From the NCBI RefSeq assembly GCF_018613875.1, contig NZ_JAGGPJ010000012.1:62001-126000 (forward strand): a stretch of DNA of 64,000 nucleotides. The letters run 5' to 3'. Below are positions 8,041-17,754 of this stretch, one piece after another. Position 1 is the stretch's first letter, and every line of letters begins with the position of its first letter. The stretch comes from Arthrobacter sp. ISL-28. Its GTDB lineage: Bacteria; Actinomycetota; Actinomycetes; Actinomycetales; Micrococcaceae. Under the pieces are notes generated by a model. The model had not been told where the DNA came from and did not search any database. It was given only the letters and a program-made list of their open reading frames with translations. Both the position numbers and the translations under genes were made by a program.

Positions 8041-9498
8041 CTAGGCTGCGTCGGTCGTCTGGAGGGCTGCGGATTCCGGTGCCGGATCAAGGTCCGACGG
8101 CGAGCTCAACGTTCCGCGCACGGCCGTCGCGGCTGCCACAACCGGCGACACCAGGTGCGTGCGTCCGCCCTTGCCCTGCCGCCCTTCAAAGTTGCGGTTG
8201 GACGTGGAGGCGCAGCGCTCCCCCGGTTCCAGCTGGTCCGGGTTCATGCCCAGGCACATGGAGCATCCGGCGAACCGCCATTCTGCACCGAAGTCCTTGA
8301 AGACCCGGTCCAGGCCTTCGGCCTCCGCTTCAAGCCGGACCCGCGCCGAACCCGGCACCACGAGCATGCGGACCTTGGGGTCCTTCTCACGGCCACGGAT
8401 GACGTCCGCCGCCGCCCGCAGGTCCTCGATCCGGGAGTTCGTGCAGGAGCCCAGGAAGACCGTGTCCACCCGGATGTCCTTCATGCGGGTTCCGGCCTCG
8501 AGGCCCATGTACTGCAGGGCGCGTTCGGCAGCGGCCTTCGCGTTCTCGTCCCCGAAATCGTTCGGGGACGGGACCTTGTCCGAGAGCGAGACGCCCTGGC
8601 CGGGGTTCGTGCCCCACGTGACGAACGGCTCAAGAGTGTCGGCGTCGAGGTCCACCTCGGCATCGAAGACGGCGTCGTCGTCACTGCGGAGCGTGTTCCA
8701 GTACTGGACGGCGGCGTCCCAGTCGGCGCCTTCCGGGGCGTGCGGGCGGCCCTTCATGTACGCGTACGTGGTCTCGTCCGGAGCGACCAGGCCGGCTCGC
8801 GCACCGGCTTCGATGGACATGTTGCAGATGGTCATGCGGGCTTCCATGGACAGGGCCCTGATGGCCGAGCCGCGGTATTCCAGGACGTAGCCCTGGCCGC
8901 CGCCGGTGCCGATCTTGGCGATCACCGCGAGGATGATGTCCTTGGCCGTGACGCCTGGCTTCAGGGTGCCTTCGACATTGATGGCCATGGTTTTGAAGGG
9001 CTTCAGGGAGAGCGTCTGCGTGGCCATGACGTGCTCCACCTCGGACGTGCCGATACCCATGGCCAGTGCGCCGAAGGCTCCGTGCGTGGAGGTGTGCGAG
9101 TCACCGCAGACCACGGTCATGCCGGGCTGGGTCAGTCCAAGCTGCGGGCCAACCACGTGCACGATGCCCTGTTCGGCGTCGCCGAGGGAGTGCAGGCGGA
9201 CGCCGAACTCCGCGCAGTTGTTGCGCAGGGTCTGGATCTGCGTGCGGCTGGTGAGGTCGGCAATTGGCTTGTCGATGTCCAGCGTGGGAGTGTTGTGATC
9301 CTCGGTGGCGATGGTCAGGTCCGGGCGGCGCAGCGTCCGGCCCGCGAGGCGGAGCCCCTCGAACGCCTGCGGGGACGTTACCTCATGGACCAGGTGAAGG
9401 TCGATGTACAGAAGGTCCGGCTGGGCGTTGGCGCCGTCGCCGTCCCCTTTGCGCACCACGTGCGCGTCCCAGACTTTCTCGGCCAATGTGTTCGCCAT
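8041..9498 (-). CDS. leuC: 3-isopropylmalate dehydratase large subunit
   Basis: This aconitase-family subunit carries the [4Fe-4S] cluster. Cluster ligands are visible in [14 protein letters not shown] and [11 protein letters not shown]; the first Cys lies in [16 protein letters not shown]. The start was set at 9498 ([15 protein letters not shown]) rather than the ATG at 9504, because GGGAG lies 6 nt before 9498 but abuts 9504. Length is then 485 residues. It is divergent from the IclR-type regulator gene across about 110 bp that hold a candidate operator. Confidence 0.96.
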   Translation of the reverse strand: MANTLAEKVWDAHVVRKGDGDGANAQPDLLYIDLHLVHEVTSPQAFEGLRLAGRTLRRPDLTIATEDHNTPTLDIDKPIADLTSRTQIQTLRNNCAEFGVRLHSLGDAEQGIVHVVGPQLGLTQPGMTVVCGDSHTSTHGAFGALAMGIGTSEVEHVMATQTLSLKPFKTMAINVEGTLKPGVTAKDIILAVIAKIGTGGGQGYVLEYRGSAIRALSMEARMTICNMSIEAGARAGLVAPDETTYAYMKGRPHAPEGADWDAAVQYWNTLRSDDDAVFDAEVDLDADTLEPFVTWGTNPGQGVSLSDKVPSPNDFGDENAKAAAERALQYMGLEAGTRMKDIRVDTVFLGSCTNSRIEDLRAAADVIRGREKDPKVRMLVVPGSARVRLEAEAEGLDRVFKDFGAEWRFAGCSMCLGMNPDQLEPGERCASTSNRNFEGRQGKGGRTHLVSPVVAAATAVRGTLSSPSDLDPAPESAALQTTDAA

Positions 9499-9586
9499 GG
9501 CCATCTCCCTTCACTGCTGTTGGCTGTTACTTCCACTGAAACAGCAGAGGTGTGTAATAAGCCAGTCAAAAGATTTGCATCTCAGA

Positions 9587-9598
9587 TAATGAGACGGC
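9587..9598 (+). promoter_or_regulatory. Candidate LtbR/NdgR operator in the leuC-ltbR intergenic region
   Basis: The 12-mer ATAATGAGACGG lies here on the plus strand and recurs exactly on the minus strand upstream of leuB (27842-27831). Just upstream is TCTCA, which with TGAGA forms a TCTCA-N5-TGAGA inverted repeat (9581-9595). GATAAT at 9586-9591 could serve as a -10 for ltbR. In Corynebacterium LtbR controls leuB and leuCD, so a shared site at exactly these promoters is expected. Binding is inferred. Confidence 0.5.
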
Positions 9599-9609
9599 AA
9601 TATCATTAC

Positions 9610-10329
9610 ATGGACAATTCTAGTGGAGTCGGCGTCATTGATAAAGCGGCCCAGGTGCTTGATGCGCTCGAGGCCGGACCCACCACTCTGGCGCAGCTGG
9701 TGGCCGCCACCGGACTGGCCAGGCCCACCGTGCACAGGCTGGCTCTGGCGCTCGTTCACCACCGCCTGGTGAGCCGGGACATCCAAGGCAGGTTCGTCCT
9801 TGGCAGCCGTCTCGTGGAGCTTGCTTCGGCCGCCGGCGAGGACCGGCTCATCGCCTCGGCTGGCCCGGTTCTGATGCAGCTGCGCGATGCCACGGGCGAA
9901 AGCGCCCAGATCTTCCGCCGCCAGGGCGACTGGCGTGTCTGCGTCGCATCTGCAGAACGGCCCATCGGTCTCCGCGACACCATTCCCGTCGGCACCCAGC
10001 TGTCCATGAAGGCCGGCTCCGCTGCCCAGGTCCTGCTCGCCTGGGAGGACCACGACCGGCTGCTCGAAGGCCTGCAGTCCGCGCGCTTCACGCCCACGGT
10101 TTTGGCGGGAGTACGACGGCGGGGCTGGGGCCAGAGCCTCGGCGAACGCGAGCCGGGGGTCGCCTCGGTTTCGGCGCCCGTCCGCGGGCCCTCCGGCCGG
10201 GTCATTGCCGCCGTCTCCATCTCCGGCCCGATCGAGCGGCTCACCCGCCAGCCCGGCCGGCTGCACGCGGAAGTCGTCTGCAACGCTGCCCGCGTCCTGA
10301 CCGAAGCCCTGCGCAAGAACAACGACTAA
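9610..10329 (+). CDS. ltbR: IclR-family regulator of leucine genes (LtbR/NdgR type)
   Basis: A 239-residue regulator with an N-terminal winged helix (TTLAQLVAATGLARPTVHRL, residues 25-44) and the IclR ligand-binding domain, including the SMKAGSAAQVLLAW and SVSAPVRGPSGRVIAAVSISGP segments. Its divergent position to leuCD matches LtbR of Corynebacterium glutamicum and NdgR of Streptomyces, which act on leucine and other amino-acid genes. The start is the ATG at 9610; the frame stays open far upstream, but that part is antisense to leuC. A likely operator sits 12-30 bp before the start. Confidence 0.9.
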   Translation: MDNSSGVGVIDKAAQVLDALEAGPTTLAQLVAATGLARPTVHRLALALVHHRLVSRDIQGRFVLGSRLVELASAAGEDRLIASAGPVLMQLRDATGESAQIFRRQGDWRVCVASAERPIGLRDTIPVGTQLSMKAGSAAQVLLAWEDHDRLLEGLQSARFTPTVLAGVRRRGWGQSLGEREPGVASVSAPVRGPSGRVIAAVSISGPIERLTRQPGRLHAEVVCNAARVLTEALRKNND

Positions 10330-10418
10330 ATATCTCTGGCTGACGGAAATGCCGGCCCGTTCACGCGGCGCGGTTCCTGTTCAACGCCGAGGTGCGCGTT
10401 CAGTCGCGGAGTGCTCGG

Positions 10419-11102
10419 TCAGTCGCCGAGAAGGCGGCGTTCGTGGGCGAAGGCAACCAGCTGGAGCCGGGTCCGGAGTTCCAGCTTGTCCAGCACGCTT
10501 CGCAGGTGCGTCTTGATCGTGGCTTCCGAGACGAACAGCCCCTCCGCCATTTCCCCATTGCTGAGGCCCTTGGCAGCCAGCAGGAAGACGTCCCGTTCCC
10601 GCACCGAGAGAACGTCGAGGACGGACAGGTCCGGCCCTGGTGAAGGAGCATTCCGGGCGGCATGTTCGAAGAGCGAATGGATGGATCCTGGGGCAATGAC
10701 GGAGTAGCCGGAGTGAACGGTCCGGATGGCTGCCAGCAAAAACTCCGGTTCCGCACTCTTGAGCAGATACCCGCTGGCTCCCGCCTGCACCGCCTGGACC
10801 ACGGCCTGATCCCGGTTGAAGGTGGTCAGTGCAATGATCTTGGGCTTGTCGATGCCGGCCGCGATGGCATGCTCAACAATTCTCCGGGTAGCTGCGACGC
10901 CGTCCAGGATGGGCATGCGCAGGTCCATCAACATAACGTCGGGACAACGCAGGGTTGCCAGAGCGACCGCCTGTTCCCCGTTGCCGGCCTCGCCGGCGAC
11001 GTCCATATCCTCCTGACTCTCAATGAGCATCCGGATACCCGCACGGAACAGATGCTGGTCATCAACCAAGGCCACTGCGATGCGCGCCCCGGCATCAGCC
11101 AC
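10419..11102 (-). CDS. NarL/FixJ-family response regulator
   Basis: A 227-residue DNA-binding response regulator. The receiver domain has the acidic pair D14/D15 and phospho-acceptor D60 in DVMLMDLRMP, with the ALTTF strand for the conserved Thr. The C-terminal LuxR-type helix-turn-helix covers GLSNGEMAEGLFVSEATIKT near residues 178-197. It starts with GTG inside the last codons of the histidine kinase gene (8-bp overlap), so the two are co-translated. A decayed paralog of its receiver domain lies at 59083-59356. Confidence 0.95.
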   Translation of the reverse strand: MADAGARIAVALVDDQHLFRAGIRMLIESQEDMDVAGEAGNGEQAVALATLRCPDVMLMDLRMPILDGVAATRRIVEHAIAAGIDKPKIIALTTFNRDQAVVQAVQAGASGYLLKSAEPEFLLAAIRTVHSGYSVIAPGSIHSLFEHAARNAPSPGPDLSVLDVLSVRERDVFLLAAKGLSNGEMAEGLFVSEATIKTHLRSVLDKLELRTRLQLVAFAHERRLLGD

Positions 11103-12516
11103 GGTTGCCCGCTCCCCGTTCCGCCGCTTCCGAACGCGGCAGGCCTACTCCGGCCAGAGCCGGTTTCGCTTCCGCAATTTCCGGAATGGAGCCTCCGGCT
11201 TCGTCACCGGATGAGGCATCCTCCGGGCCGGCCTCCCGGGTGCCGTAGGGGATGAAAACCGTGACACGGAAGTGTTCTCCATCAGGTCCAGCCGTTAGCC
11301 AACCACCCGCCAGATGAGCGCGTTCACGCATACCCGGTAGTCCGCGCCCGATGCGCGCTGATGCCGGACGGTCCGGGGGTCCCTGGGCGGCGTGGGCCAT
11401 CACCGAGGCCACATGCAGGGTCAGTCCCGGACCACTCCAGTCAAAGTGGAGCCTCACGGCCGTGCCGCGCCCGCCATGTTTGAGCGCATTTGTCAGGCAC
11501 TCCTGAACGATCCGGAAAACCGCCACCTGCTGCCCCGTCGAGAGTTCCACGGGCGTTCCTGACGCGCTGGGATGAATCTTCAAACTGCCCCGCTGCATAC
11601 CCTCGATCAAAGATTCGATGTCCTCGAGCTGCGGCTGGGGTGTCACCATGCCGTCATCCCGGACACCTTCAATCACACGCTGGGCATCTACCAGAGCGTT
11701 GCGGGCCAACCGTGCGATGTTGTCCAGAGCGTTGAGGACGGCCCTCGGCTGGCCCTTGCTCAGATATCGTGTCCCATCCGCCTGTGCGGCAATAACGGCC
11801 AGGGAATGGGCCAGGACATCGTGAAGATCCCTGGCGATGCGTGTCCGTTCCTGCTCCACAATCAGGTCGACTTCCGTTTCCTTCAGGCTGGTCTGGGCGA
11901 GCTCCCTAGCACGGAAGAGACTGCCTCGTTCCTGATAGAGCGCGAGCAGAAGGCCGACAGCGGAACACGTAGCACCGATCAGCAGGAGGAGAGCGAATAA
12001 CTGCCAGCCGTAATCCATAAGCATCCCCCGGTCACCGCCGTATGAGGGACCATACCAGCCCACGCCGCCTCCGTATCTCCACGACAGCATGAGGAAGGCC
12101 ATCATGGCCGCGAAGACCACATTCGTTCCGGCCGCGACGAATCGAATCCGCCGCGGTGCAGTCCACAGGACGAACGTCAGGGATATGAACGAGCCCAGAT
12201 AGATGGCCCAGTGGTTGGAAGCCATCGGCGGAATGGAATGGCTCAGCTGTCCGAAGAGCAGCGCCGCTGTGAACCCCAGGGACACGATTGGTTTCCATGA
12301 GGCCGTCGCAACGGCCAATGTCATCAGTGCCAGCGGCCAGGTGCCTGACCATGTCGGCAGCCCCGGCCAGGCACCCATCCGGCCGGCCTCACCCACGCAC
12401 CACAGGGAAAAGAAAATGACGGCCACCACGGGGGCGCCCCAACGCCGTGCAATTTTCAGAACAGATTCCATGCCTGCCACCATATCCACGGCAATCACGA
12501 GAACTTCCCGGATCAC
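11095..12516 (-). CDS. Two-component sensor histidine kinase (HisKA_3 type)
   Basis: A 473-residue membrane kinase with six or so predicted membrane segments between residues 25 and 195 and no large extracellular domain, so it may sense the membrane or an internal cue. The dimerisation/phospho-acceptor helix is RTRIARDLHDVLAHSLAVI with H232. The ATPase domain shows the N-box QECLTNALKHGG and a G-box IGRGLPGMRERAHLAGG. The C-terminal 45 residues are acidic and low in complexity. It pairs with the response regulator directly downstream. Nothing in the neighbourhood reveals the target genes. Confidence 0.92.
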   Translation of the reverse strand: MIREVLVIAVDMVAGMESVLKIARRWGAPVVAVIFFSLWCVGEAGRMGAWPGLPTWSGTWPLALMTLAVATASWKPIVSLGFTAALLFGQLSHSIPPMASNHWAIYLGSFISLTFVLWTAPRRIRFVAAGTNVVFAAMMAFLMLSWRYGGGVGWYGPSYGGDRGMLMDYGWQLFALLLLIGATCSAVGLLLALYQERGSLFRARELAQTSLKETEVDLIVEQERTRIARDLHDVLAHSLAVIAAQADGTRYLSKGQPRAVLNALDNIARLARNALVDAQRVIEGVRDDGMVTPQPQLEDIESLIEGMQRGSLKIHPSASGTPVELSTGQQVAVFRIVQECLTNALKHGGRGTAVRLHFDWSGPGLTLHVASVMAHAAQGPPDRPASARIGRGLPGMRERAHLAGGWLTAGPDGEHFRVTVFIPYGTREAGPEDASSGDEAGGSIPEIAEAKPALAGVGLPRSEAAERGAGNRG

Positions 12517-12610
12517 GGCAATCTCAACCTAAAAGCCAGATGATTCATTCATCGGGCCAGGATTTCCGTGCCTTCCCCTGATCAGTTTGCGCTGGAAGTA
12601 TTCTGGGCCG

Positions 12611-13162
12611 ATGACCAGTTATGCAGTGTTCCTCCGCGGCATCAACGTGGGCGGAATCAACATCAAAATGGCGGACCTTAAGGAGGCCCTGAAGTCCCGT
12701 CCGTTCGATCACGTGAAGACACTTCTGGCCAGCGGCAACGTCGTGCTGACGAGCGACCTGGAACCGGCCGCCGTCAAGGACGCCTTCGAGGCCTGCCTCC
12801 GGGAAGCGTTCGGCTACGACGCCTGGGTGGTGGTGCTGACGGCCGGCCGCGTGGCCCAGCTCGTGGAGGCATGCCCCTACCCGGCGGACGACAGGACCAC
12901 CCACACCTACATCACGCTGGCCTCGGACACTTCCATGCTGGATGAGCTGTTCAACGCCGCCGCCTCGCTCGATGGAGTGGAACAGACCCGGCTCGGACCG
13001 GAGGCCTCTGCATGGCTGGCGCCCGCAGGGGGCACCCTTGACAGCCCGTTGAGCAAGCTCTCCGCCAAGTCCAGGTATAAGGCCTCCACCACGACGCGGA
13101 ACCTGCGGACAATGGTCAAGGTCCGGGACGCCGCTTCCTCCCTCGAGACCGGCAAAGCCTAG
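12611..13162 (+). CDS. DUF1697 family protein
   Basis: A 183-residue protein starting MTSYAVFLRGINVGG, the hallmark opening of DUF1697. Further family features are KMADLKEAL, the TLLASGNVVLTSD strand and the C-terminal SRYKASTTTRNLRTMVKV. The function is unknown; the fold may bind small molecules. The ATG at 12611 was chosen over an in-frame ATG 24 bp upstream because the family begins at this motif. It is divergent from the histidine kinase and convergent with the GTPase operon, 34 bp from its end. Confidence 0.88.
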   Translation: MTSYAVFLRGINVGGINIKMADLKEALKSRPFDHVKTLLASGNVVLTSDLEPAAVKDAFEACLREAFGYDAWVVVLTAGRVAQLVEACPYPADDRTTHTYITLASDTSMLDELFNAAASLDGVEQTRLGPEASAWLAPAGGTLDSPLSKLSAKSRYKASTTTRNLRTMVKVRDAASSLETGKA

Positions 13163-13196
13163 GTATCCGCAGAACTCTGGCCCGTTGCCGCGGCCG

Positions 13197-14810
13197 CTAC
13201 CTGCCGGCCGACTTGAGCGCCGCGTTGAAGGCTTTCAGCCGGCCGATCTCCGTTTCCACGGGCTCCACCACATGTTCTCCCGCGACCTGAGTGACTGCTG
13301 CCTTGAGACGTTTTCGCGCCGCCCCTGCCCGGGCCCGGGCCGCTCCGGCGGTAATGAATTTGGCAGTGAGGGCGAGCAGCACGCCCAGCGCCGCGCCTCC
13401 GGCAATCATGAGTGTGGGGAGAGGCCAGCCTTCCACGCGGGGCACGTCCGGAACCGGCAGCTGCAGGTATCCCAGCACGGCGAGCACTCCGAGCCAGCCC
13501 AGTCCGCCCACGGCCGTCAGCAGGGCCAGCCACTGCACCACGTTGAAGACGCCCCACCACCAGGACTTCCGCCCGGCCTTCACATCAGTGCCGGCGATGG
13601 CCTGGTCCAAGGCATCCGGAAGCCTGTCCCTCCCCTGCCGCGCGGCGCTCCTGATCGACGCCCGCCACGGGCCGGGTGCGCCTTCGCTTGCCGCATCGGC
13701 GAATTCGCGGACTGCGCCGTCCGTCCTTGCCCGTTCCGGGGCGCCGGGAGGAGGCAATGAGGTCCTGGTGACCTCGGGATTGGTGCCGCGGCGCAGGTTG
13801 AGGCGCCGGAGCGGGTCCGGCCGGAACCGCACGAGCCACCTCGTCACAGGCCATCCTGTGCGCCGCATCGACTCCTGCCGATAGGAGCGGGCCACGGCGT
13901 CCACGACCACCGGCACATTGGCGGCCACCGCAAGCTCCTCCGCCAGCCGCGCCTTGGTTCCAGTCTTCACCCCGGCGGCCTCGCCCACACCGGAGACATC
14001 CAGCAGCTGGGCGGACGCCTTGGACACGTCTGCCGAGAGCCTCAGGGAAAGGGCTGCCCGCCGTTCCGCCACTTGCCGGATGGCGGCCCGGACCTTGTCC
14101 ACCCCGGCACCGGTAAGGGCCGAAGCAGCCAACACCTGGACGTGGCCGAGGCCGTCGCGCGCCAGGATTCCCTTGAGCGATTCCAGCACCGGCTGCACGT
14201 CCGTTGCAGGAAGCCTGTCGATCTGGTTCAGCACCACTAAGGTGACGGCGCCGTGCGATGCCAGCGGTGCCAGGAAGTCATTGTGGATGGCCGCGTCCGC
14301 ATACTTCTGCGGATCCAGCACCCAGACCAGGACGTCCACCATGCCCACGAGCCGTTGCACGGTCTCCCGGTTCGCCGCCCGCGTCGAATCGAAGTCCGGC
14401 AAGTCAAGGAGGATGAGGCCGGTGGATTCGTCCGCCAACCCCGCCACAGGCTCGGCATGATGGCGCTGGCGCACTTCCAGCCAGTCCAGCAACGGCTCGC
14501 TGCCGTCCGCTCCCCAGACACTCGCCAAAGGTTCCGTCGTGGTGGGCCGGCGGGCGGCCGCCGTCGCGATTTCAGCCCCGCCGACGGCATTGAACAGGGT
14601 TGACTTGCCGCTGCCCGTCGCCCCGAAGAAGCCCACCACGGTGTGGTCCGCGGACAGGGACCGCCGCGTACTGGCGCGTTCCAGAACCTGGAAAACCTCG
14701 TCTAGCGCCGCGGCGGGCAGGACTCCTTCGGCGAGCTCCCGGGCTTCGTTTAACGCTTCAAGGCGGCGTTGTACCTGCGTCGCTTCCTTGGCCAGGCCGT
14801 GCCGGCTCAT
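13197..14810 (-). CDS. Dynamin-like/YfjP-type membrane GTPase (second of pair)
   Basis: A 537-residue GTPase. G1 is GATGSGKST (63-71), the switch II/G3 region is LLDLPDFDST, and G4 is LNQID. A helical linker follows, then two hydrophobic segments around residues 420-440 and 460-485, and a basic Ala/Arg-rich C-terminal helix. Large GTPases with C-terminal membrane segments are related to bacterial dynamin-like proteins and mycobacterial IniA/IniC. Its ATG overlaps the stop of the upstream GTPase gene by 4 bp. Two tandem unequal GTPases suggest a hetero-oligomer; a membrane-remodelling role is inferred. Confidence 0.8.
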   Translation of the reverse strand: MSRHGLAKEATQVQRRLEALNEARELAEGVLPAAALDEVFQVLERASTRRSLSADHTVVGFFGATGSGKSTLFNAVGGAEIATAAARRPTTTEPLASVWGADGSEPLLDWLEVRQRHHAEPVAGLADESTGLILLDLPDFDSTRAANRETVQRLVGMVDVLVWVLDPQKYADAAIHNDFLAPLASHGAVTLVVLNQIDRLPATDVQPVLESLKGILARDGLGHVQVLAASALTGAGVDKVRAAIRQVAERRAALSLRLSADVSKASAQLLDVSGVGEAAGVKTGTKARLAEELAVAANVPVVVDAVARSYRQESMRRTGWPVTRWLVRFRPDPLRRLNLRRGTNPEVTRTSLPPPGAPERARTDGAVREFADAASEGAPGPWRASIRSAARQGRDRLPDALDQAIAGTDVKAGRKSWWWGVFNVVQWLALLTAVGGLGWLGVLAVLGYLQLPVPDVPRVEGWPLPTLMIAGGAALGVLLALTAKFITAGAARARAGAARKRLKAAVTQVAGEHVVEPVETEIGRLKAFNAALKSAGR

Positions 14811-16594
14811 GCCGCGCCCGCCAGCCCCGCCAGGGACCGGGCATGGCCCGCCAGGACGTCGGCCGACGCGCCTTCATCGAATTCCAGCCGGTCCAGGAAC
14901 CGCTTCTGTTCACTTTGCAGCAGCTTCTGGCAGCGCGCGTGGAGGTCTTCCCGTGCTGTTTGGGCGAGCCGCCTCACGGCCTCCTCGCCGAAAAGGGCTT
15001 CAAGCAGTCTCTGACCAACGACGGCGGTACCTCCCGCCACTCCGATCTCCAGTCCCGTCAGGCCGGCAGTCATGGAAAACACCACAATCATCAGAGCGGC
15101 GCCGAGGCCGTTGATGCCAAAGGACAGCCATCTGGCCTGCGTCCGCTTTCCTTGGCCCTCAGTGCGGATCAGTTCCATCAGGCTCCCCTGCCAGGCCCGG
15201 ATCTCCGCGGCCACGTCGTCCGGAAAGCCGGGGCTGGTTCCGGAGAGGTCGTCAGTGCCCAGCAGCTGGCGTCCTGCCGGATCCGAGCGCCAGCGCTGGT
15301 CCGTGTCCTCCGCTGCGTTGGCCGCTTCATCGACGATGACTGCCTGCAGCCCTGTTTCGATGGCTGTCTCCACCTTGATCGCCGGAGCAGGCTCCCCGCG
15401 AAAAAACGCCCCCATGCGGTCCCGGAACCGGCCGATGTTTTGCTCAAGGTTCCGGAAGAACTCCCCCGTCCCCACGAAGTCCTGCCAGCGGGCCAACACC
15501 TCGCCGCGCAGGAGGGCACCGTTCTTGGTGGCATTGAGGATCCGGACCACCGCGTCCTGGTAGGCCCTCCGCGCATCGTCGCCGAGGAGCACGGCAGCGC
15601 GCCGCTGGTCCTCCGAGGCCTCCGCCACGAGCTGGACCCGCCGGCCCAGGGCCTTGACGGTGCCATTCAGCGTGCGCCGGGCAATGTCAGCCCGCCCGGC
15701 GGCATCGGCGGCGAGGTCACCCAGCCAGGTTTTGAGCGGTTCGACGGCGGAACCCGGCAGCATGCCGAGCTGGTCGAGGGACACTTCCGGAACAACGAAC
15801 AGCCGGGCTTCACCGAGCCCTTCCCGGGCAAGCATTGCGCGCAGGTCTTCGCTCACTTCAGCCTCCGCTGCCGGAGGCACGCGGTCCAGAACTACGGCAA
15901 CCGTGATGTCCCGCGTCGCGGCGTTGAGCAGCAGCTTCCATGGAACGGCGTCCGCGTAGCGATTAGCGGTAGTCACAAAGACCCACAGGTCGGCCGCCGC
16001 CAGCAGCTGGCCTGCCAGCTTTCGGTTGTCATCGGAAATCGAATCGACGTCCGGCGCGTCCAGGAGTGCAACTCCCTGCGGCACGGCATGGTCCCCCACC
16101 AGGACCAGCGACGAAACTGATGCTGCATCCGGAGCGGGGCCGGCCTGGTTGGCCGGGACCTGCATGGAGACCACTGTTCCCCGGATGCGGCTGAGGCTCG
16201 GAAGGATGCGCTGGTCCTCAAACCAGGCGGCATCCGCCGGGTGGTGCAGGAGTATGGGCTGCCGTGTGGTGGGGCGGATTGCCCCGGCCCGCGTCACCGG
16301 GTGCCCGACGAGGGCGTTCACCAGGGTCGATTTGCCGGCCCCGGTCGAACCTCCGACGACGGCCAGCAGCGGAGCATCGAGGCTCCGATACCGCGGAAGG
16401 ATGTAGTCATCGAGCTGGGCCACTGAACTGCGGATCTCCAGCCGGGCCTGATCGACGCCTGGTAACGCCAGCGGCAGCGACACCGAGGCGAGGTCGCGGT
16501 GAACAGTTTCCAGGAGCGCCACGGCACCAGCGGACTGTTCTGCGGCCGTCCGCTTCCGGCTGCTGGGCAGTGGGTACTCGTTGGAGGAGGTCAC
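14807..16594 (-). CDS. Dynamin-like large GTPase (first of pair)
   Basis: A GTPase of about 595 residues from the GTG at 16594. G1 is GGSTGAGKST (about 81-90), with RPTTRQP as switch I and LLDAPDVDS as G3. A long helical region follows, then two hydrophobic segments near residues 490-530 (ALMIVVFSMTAG and GVAGGTAVVGQ) and a helical tail. The start is uncertain: the frame is open to 16633, inside the end of the acyltransferase gene, and neither choice has a good ribosome site. The 4-bp overlap with the next GTPase shows they work together. Confidence 0.8.
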   Translation of the reverse strand: MTSSNEYPLPSSRKRTAAEQSAGAVALLETVHRDLASVSLPLALPGVDQARLEIRSSVAQLDDYILPRYRSLDAPLLAVVGGSTGAGKSTLVNALVGHPVTRAGAIRPTTRQPILLHHPADAAWFEDQRILPSLSRIRGTVVSMQVPANQAGPAPDAASVSSLVLVGDHAVPQGVALLDAPDVDSISDDNRKLAGQLLAAADLWVFVTTANRYADAVPWKLLLNAATRDITVAVVLDRVPPAAEAEVSEDLRAMLAREGLGEARLFVVPEVSLDQLGMLPGSAVEPLKTWLGDLAADAAGRADIARRTLNGTVKALGRRVQLVAEASEDQRRAAVLLGDDARRAYQDAVVRILNATKNGALLRGEVLARWQDFVGTGEFFRNLEQNIGRFRDRMGAFFRGEPAPAIKVETAIETGLQAVIVDEAANAAEDTDQRWRSDPAGRQLLGTDDLSGTSPGFPDDVAAEIRAWQGSLMELIRTEGQGKRTQARWLSFGINGLGAALMIVVFSMTAGLTGLEIGVAGGTAVVGQRLLEALFGEEAVRRLAQTAREDLHARCQKLLQSEQKRFLDRLEFDEGASADVLAGHARSLAGLAGAA

Positions 16595-16601
16595 AGCATC
16601 A

Positions 16602-17657
16602 TCATGCCAGTTTAGGGATCGTTCGCGGCGCATCCTTGGACCGGCGCCAGCGCCGGGCCGGACCCTCTACATAGCGGCAAGACAACCAGGCCAGGGGCGC
16701 CACGACGAGCAATGCGGCACCGGCGAAAACGAGCGGTGGAACAGCGTCATGGACTCCGAGGGAAGCAAGGACCTGCTGCATGGGCCAGCCATAGATGTAG
16801 ACGCCATAAGAAACGTCGTAGCGGGATCCCACCTGGGCAAGCGGCAACTGCAAGGAACCGGCCAGCAGAAGAATACACAAGGGAATATGTATCAACGACG
16901 GGGCAAATCCTAGGCCGGCAATGACAGCGACCAGGGCAGCGTAGACACCGAGAGCAAGATGACTCGCAGGAATCCGGTCCCGGAAGAGGTATGCCAGCGA
17001 ACCCGCCAGGAACGTCAAGACGGGCACCAATGGCCAGTCGTAAGGAGTGGGAGAGGCAAGCCATCCCGCATCGACGGCAAAAACAACCGCGGAACCGAGA
17101 ATGAAGAGGCTAATCAGCGCAAGGCGGGCCAGCTCCGTGCGGAAGATCCCGAATACCACGCCAACCAGGACGTAGCAGGCTATCTCCCAGAACAGGGTCC
17201 ATAGCGGGCCATTCCATAAGCGGGGATCCGGCAGGCCGTCCAGCGTTCCCGGGATCCCCGCAAGTGCTACATCCGGCGTTCCTGCAGTCAGATTCGTTGC
17301 GAAATATAACAGCGCGTCCGGCCAGGCGAATCGCCGTCCTGTGATGCTCGCCGAAAGGGGCGCTATGAAGAAGGCGACCACGGCGACGCACACGATGAGT
17401 CCCGGATAGATTCGCAGGAACCGCGCTCGCGCATAGCTCCCCGCGGTCCTGGCCTGCATCCTGCTTTGGGTAATTAGGTAACCGGAGATTCCAAAAAATC
17501 CTATGACGGCCCAAGTCCCTAGCTTTACACCCCCCGGCTGCGGTTCCGTTCCGTAGCCGCCCAACCACCAAGAGTGGGAAACGATGACCATCGCAGCCAG
17601 AACCAGTCTGACGGCGTTGAGCGAATTCTTGCCCTCTGCGAACCTGTGCCCCAGCAT
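16602..17657 (-). CDS. Membrane acyltransferase, acyltransferase-3 family
   Basis: A 351-residue polytopic protein with about ten hydrophobic segments. The N-terminal features NAVRLVLAAMVIVSHSWWL and GISGYLITQSR, then SYARARFLRIYPGLIVCV, are typical of acyltransferase-3 (OafA/NodX-like) proteins that acylate envelope sugars. The conserved His is H28 in VSHSW. It ends a few bases before the GTPase pair on the same strand, so co-transcription is possible. The substrate cannot be told from the sequence. Confidence 0.88.
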   Translation of the reverse strand: MLGHRFAEGKNSLNAVRLVLAAMVIVSHSWWLGGYGTEPQPGGVKLGTWAVIGFFGISGYLITQSRMQARTAGSYARARFLRIYPGLIVCVAVVAFFIAPLSASITGRRFAWPDALLYFATNLTAGTPDVALAGIPGTLDGLPDPRLWNGPLWTLFWEIACYVLVGVVFGIFRTELARLALISLFILGSAVVFAVDAGWLASPTPYDWPLVPVLTFLAGSLAYLFRDRIPASHLALGVYAALVAVIAGLGFAPSLIHIPLCILLLAGSLQLPLAQVGSRYDVSYGVYIYGWPMQQVLASLGVHDAVPPLVFAGAALLVVAPLAWLSCRYVEGPARRWRRSKDAPRTIPKLA

Positions 17658-17754
17658 GCTTTCCCCCAGTGAGTTGACTGGGTTCAGGGTATTGCAGGGC
17701 TCACAGCGTGGCTATAGGACCGTCAGAACGCGTACACAGCCTGGCAACAAAAAA

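Noticed and set aside
7504..9609. Continuous plus-strand frame of about 700 codons leading into the IclR regulator
   Set aside because: It is antisense to leuD and leuC and open only because of G/C third-position bias. The regulator's homology begins at the ATG at 9610.
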